From assembly GCA_027858455.1 (NCBI GenBank), contig JAQICQ010000093.1, positions 1-14,296 on the forward strand: 14,296 bases of DNA. Direction: 5' to 3'. Made by a program: the position numbers and the translations under genes. Every line of letters starts with the position of its first letter. The stretch's first letter is position 1. The notes beneath the pieces are model-generated. The model was given only the letters and a program-made list of their open reading frames with translations. It did no database searches and was not told the DNA's origin. The DNA comes from Elusimicrobiota bacterium (GTDB lineage: Bacteria > CG03 > SLGR01 > JAGXOG01). This document shows positions 14,254 to 14,296 of this stretch, in pieces.

Positions 14254-14296
14254 TTGATTTTACATCCTTCATATAAACTCTTAAACGGTTCATATA

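Overview
This is a gene-dense bacterial window in which every recognisable gene lies on the minus strand, so transcription runs from the right end to the left end. There are 15 gene loci (16 reading-frame pieces, because mutS is split). Most abut or overlap, and no gene-free stretch exceeds about 160 bases. MutS/MutL, MiaA/MiaB, UppP and clear Shine-Dalgarno (SD) sites show a bacterium. The split two-subunit transketolase, a LapA-type membrane protein and a PilZ protein would suit a poorly sampled candidate phylum (Omnitrophota or Elusimicrobiota-like), but the sequence alone does not fix this and I hold it loosely. No tRNA, rRNA, CRISPR array, insertion sequence, phage or plasmid gene is visible.

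Layout in the order of transcription. (1) Right block, 14253 to 6724: miaB, a PilZ-domain gene, a LapA/DUF1049 membrane protein gene, mutS, mutL and miaA. This joins both steps of ms2i6A37 tRNA modification (MiaA adds the isopentenyl group, MiaB adds the methylthio group) to the mismatch-repair pair MutS/MutL. (2) Middle block, 6637 to 4363: a small heat-shock protein gene with a full-consensus SD and a plausible promoter, followed closely by the N- and C-terminal subunit genes of a split transketolase. (3) 4287 to 2756: DNA polymerase IV (dinB) and a small GIY-YIG nuclease-family gene. (4) Left block, 2599 to 131: ferritin, undecaprenyl-diphosphatase (uppP), an HD-domain protein and a HAD-family hydrolase, the last two joined by an ATGA overlap.

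The most notable feature is in mutS. The 764-codon frame ends at a TGA, yet the same frame continues for 97 more codons with a normal MutS C-terminus, including a beta-clamp-like QMGLF motif, and ends overlapping mutL. The TGA sits where the family usually has a conserved glycine, so a single GGA-to-TGA change explains it. Other genes here use TGA as a normal stop and no other coding frame contains an internal TGA, which argues against a reassigned code.

Smaller points are a six-copy 12-bp tandem repeat that rewrites the C-terminus of MiaA, a four-cysteine tail on the PilZ protein, and an exact 14-bp tandem duplication carrying decoy ATGs just upstream of ferritin. I did not find a convincing undescribed multi-gene system. 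The region looks like housekeeping, repair and stress genes with some local oddities.
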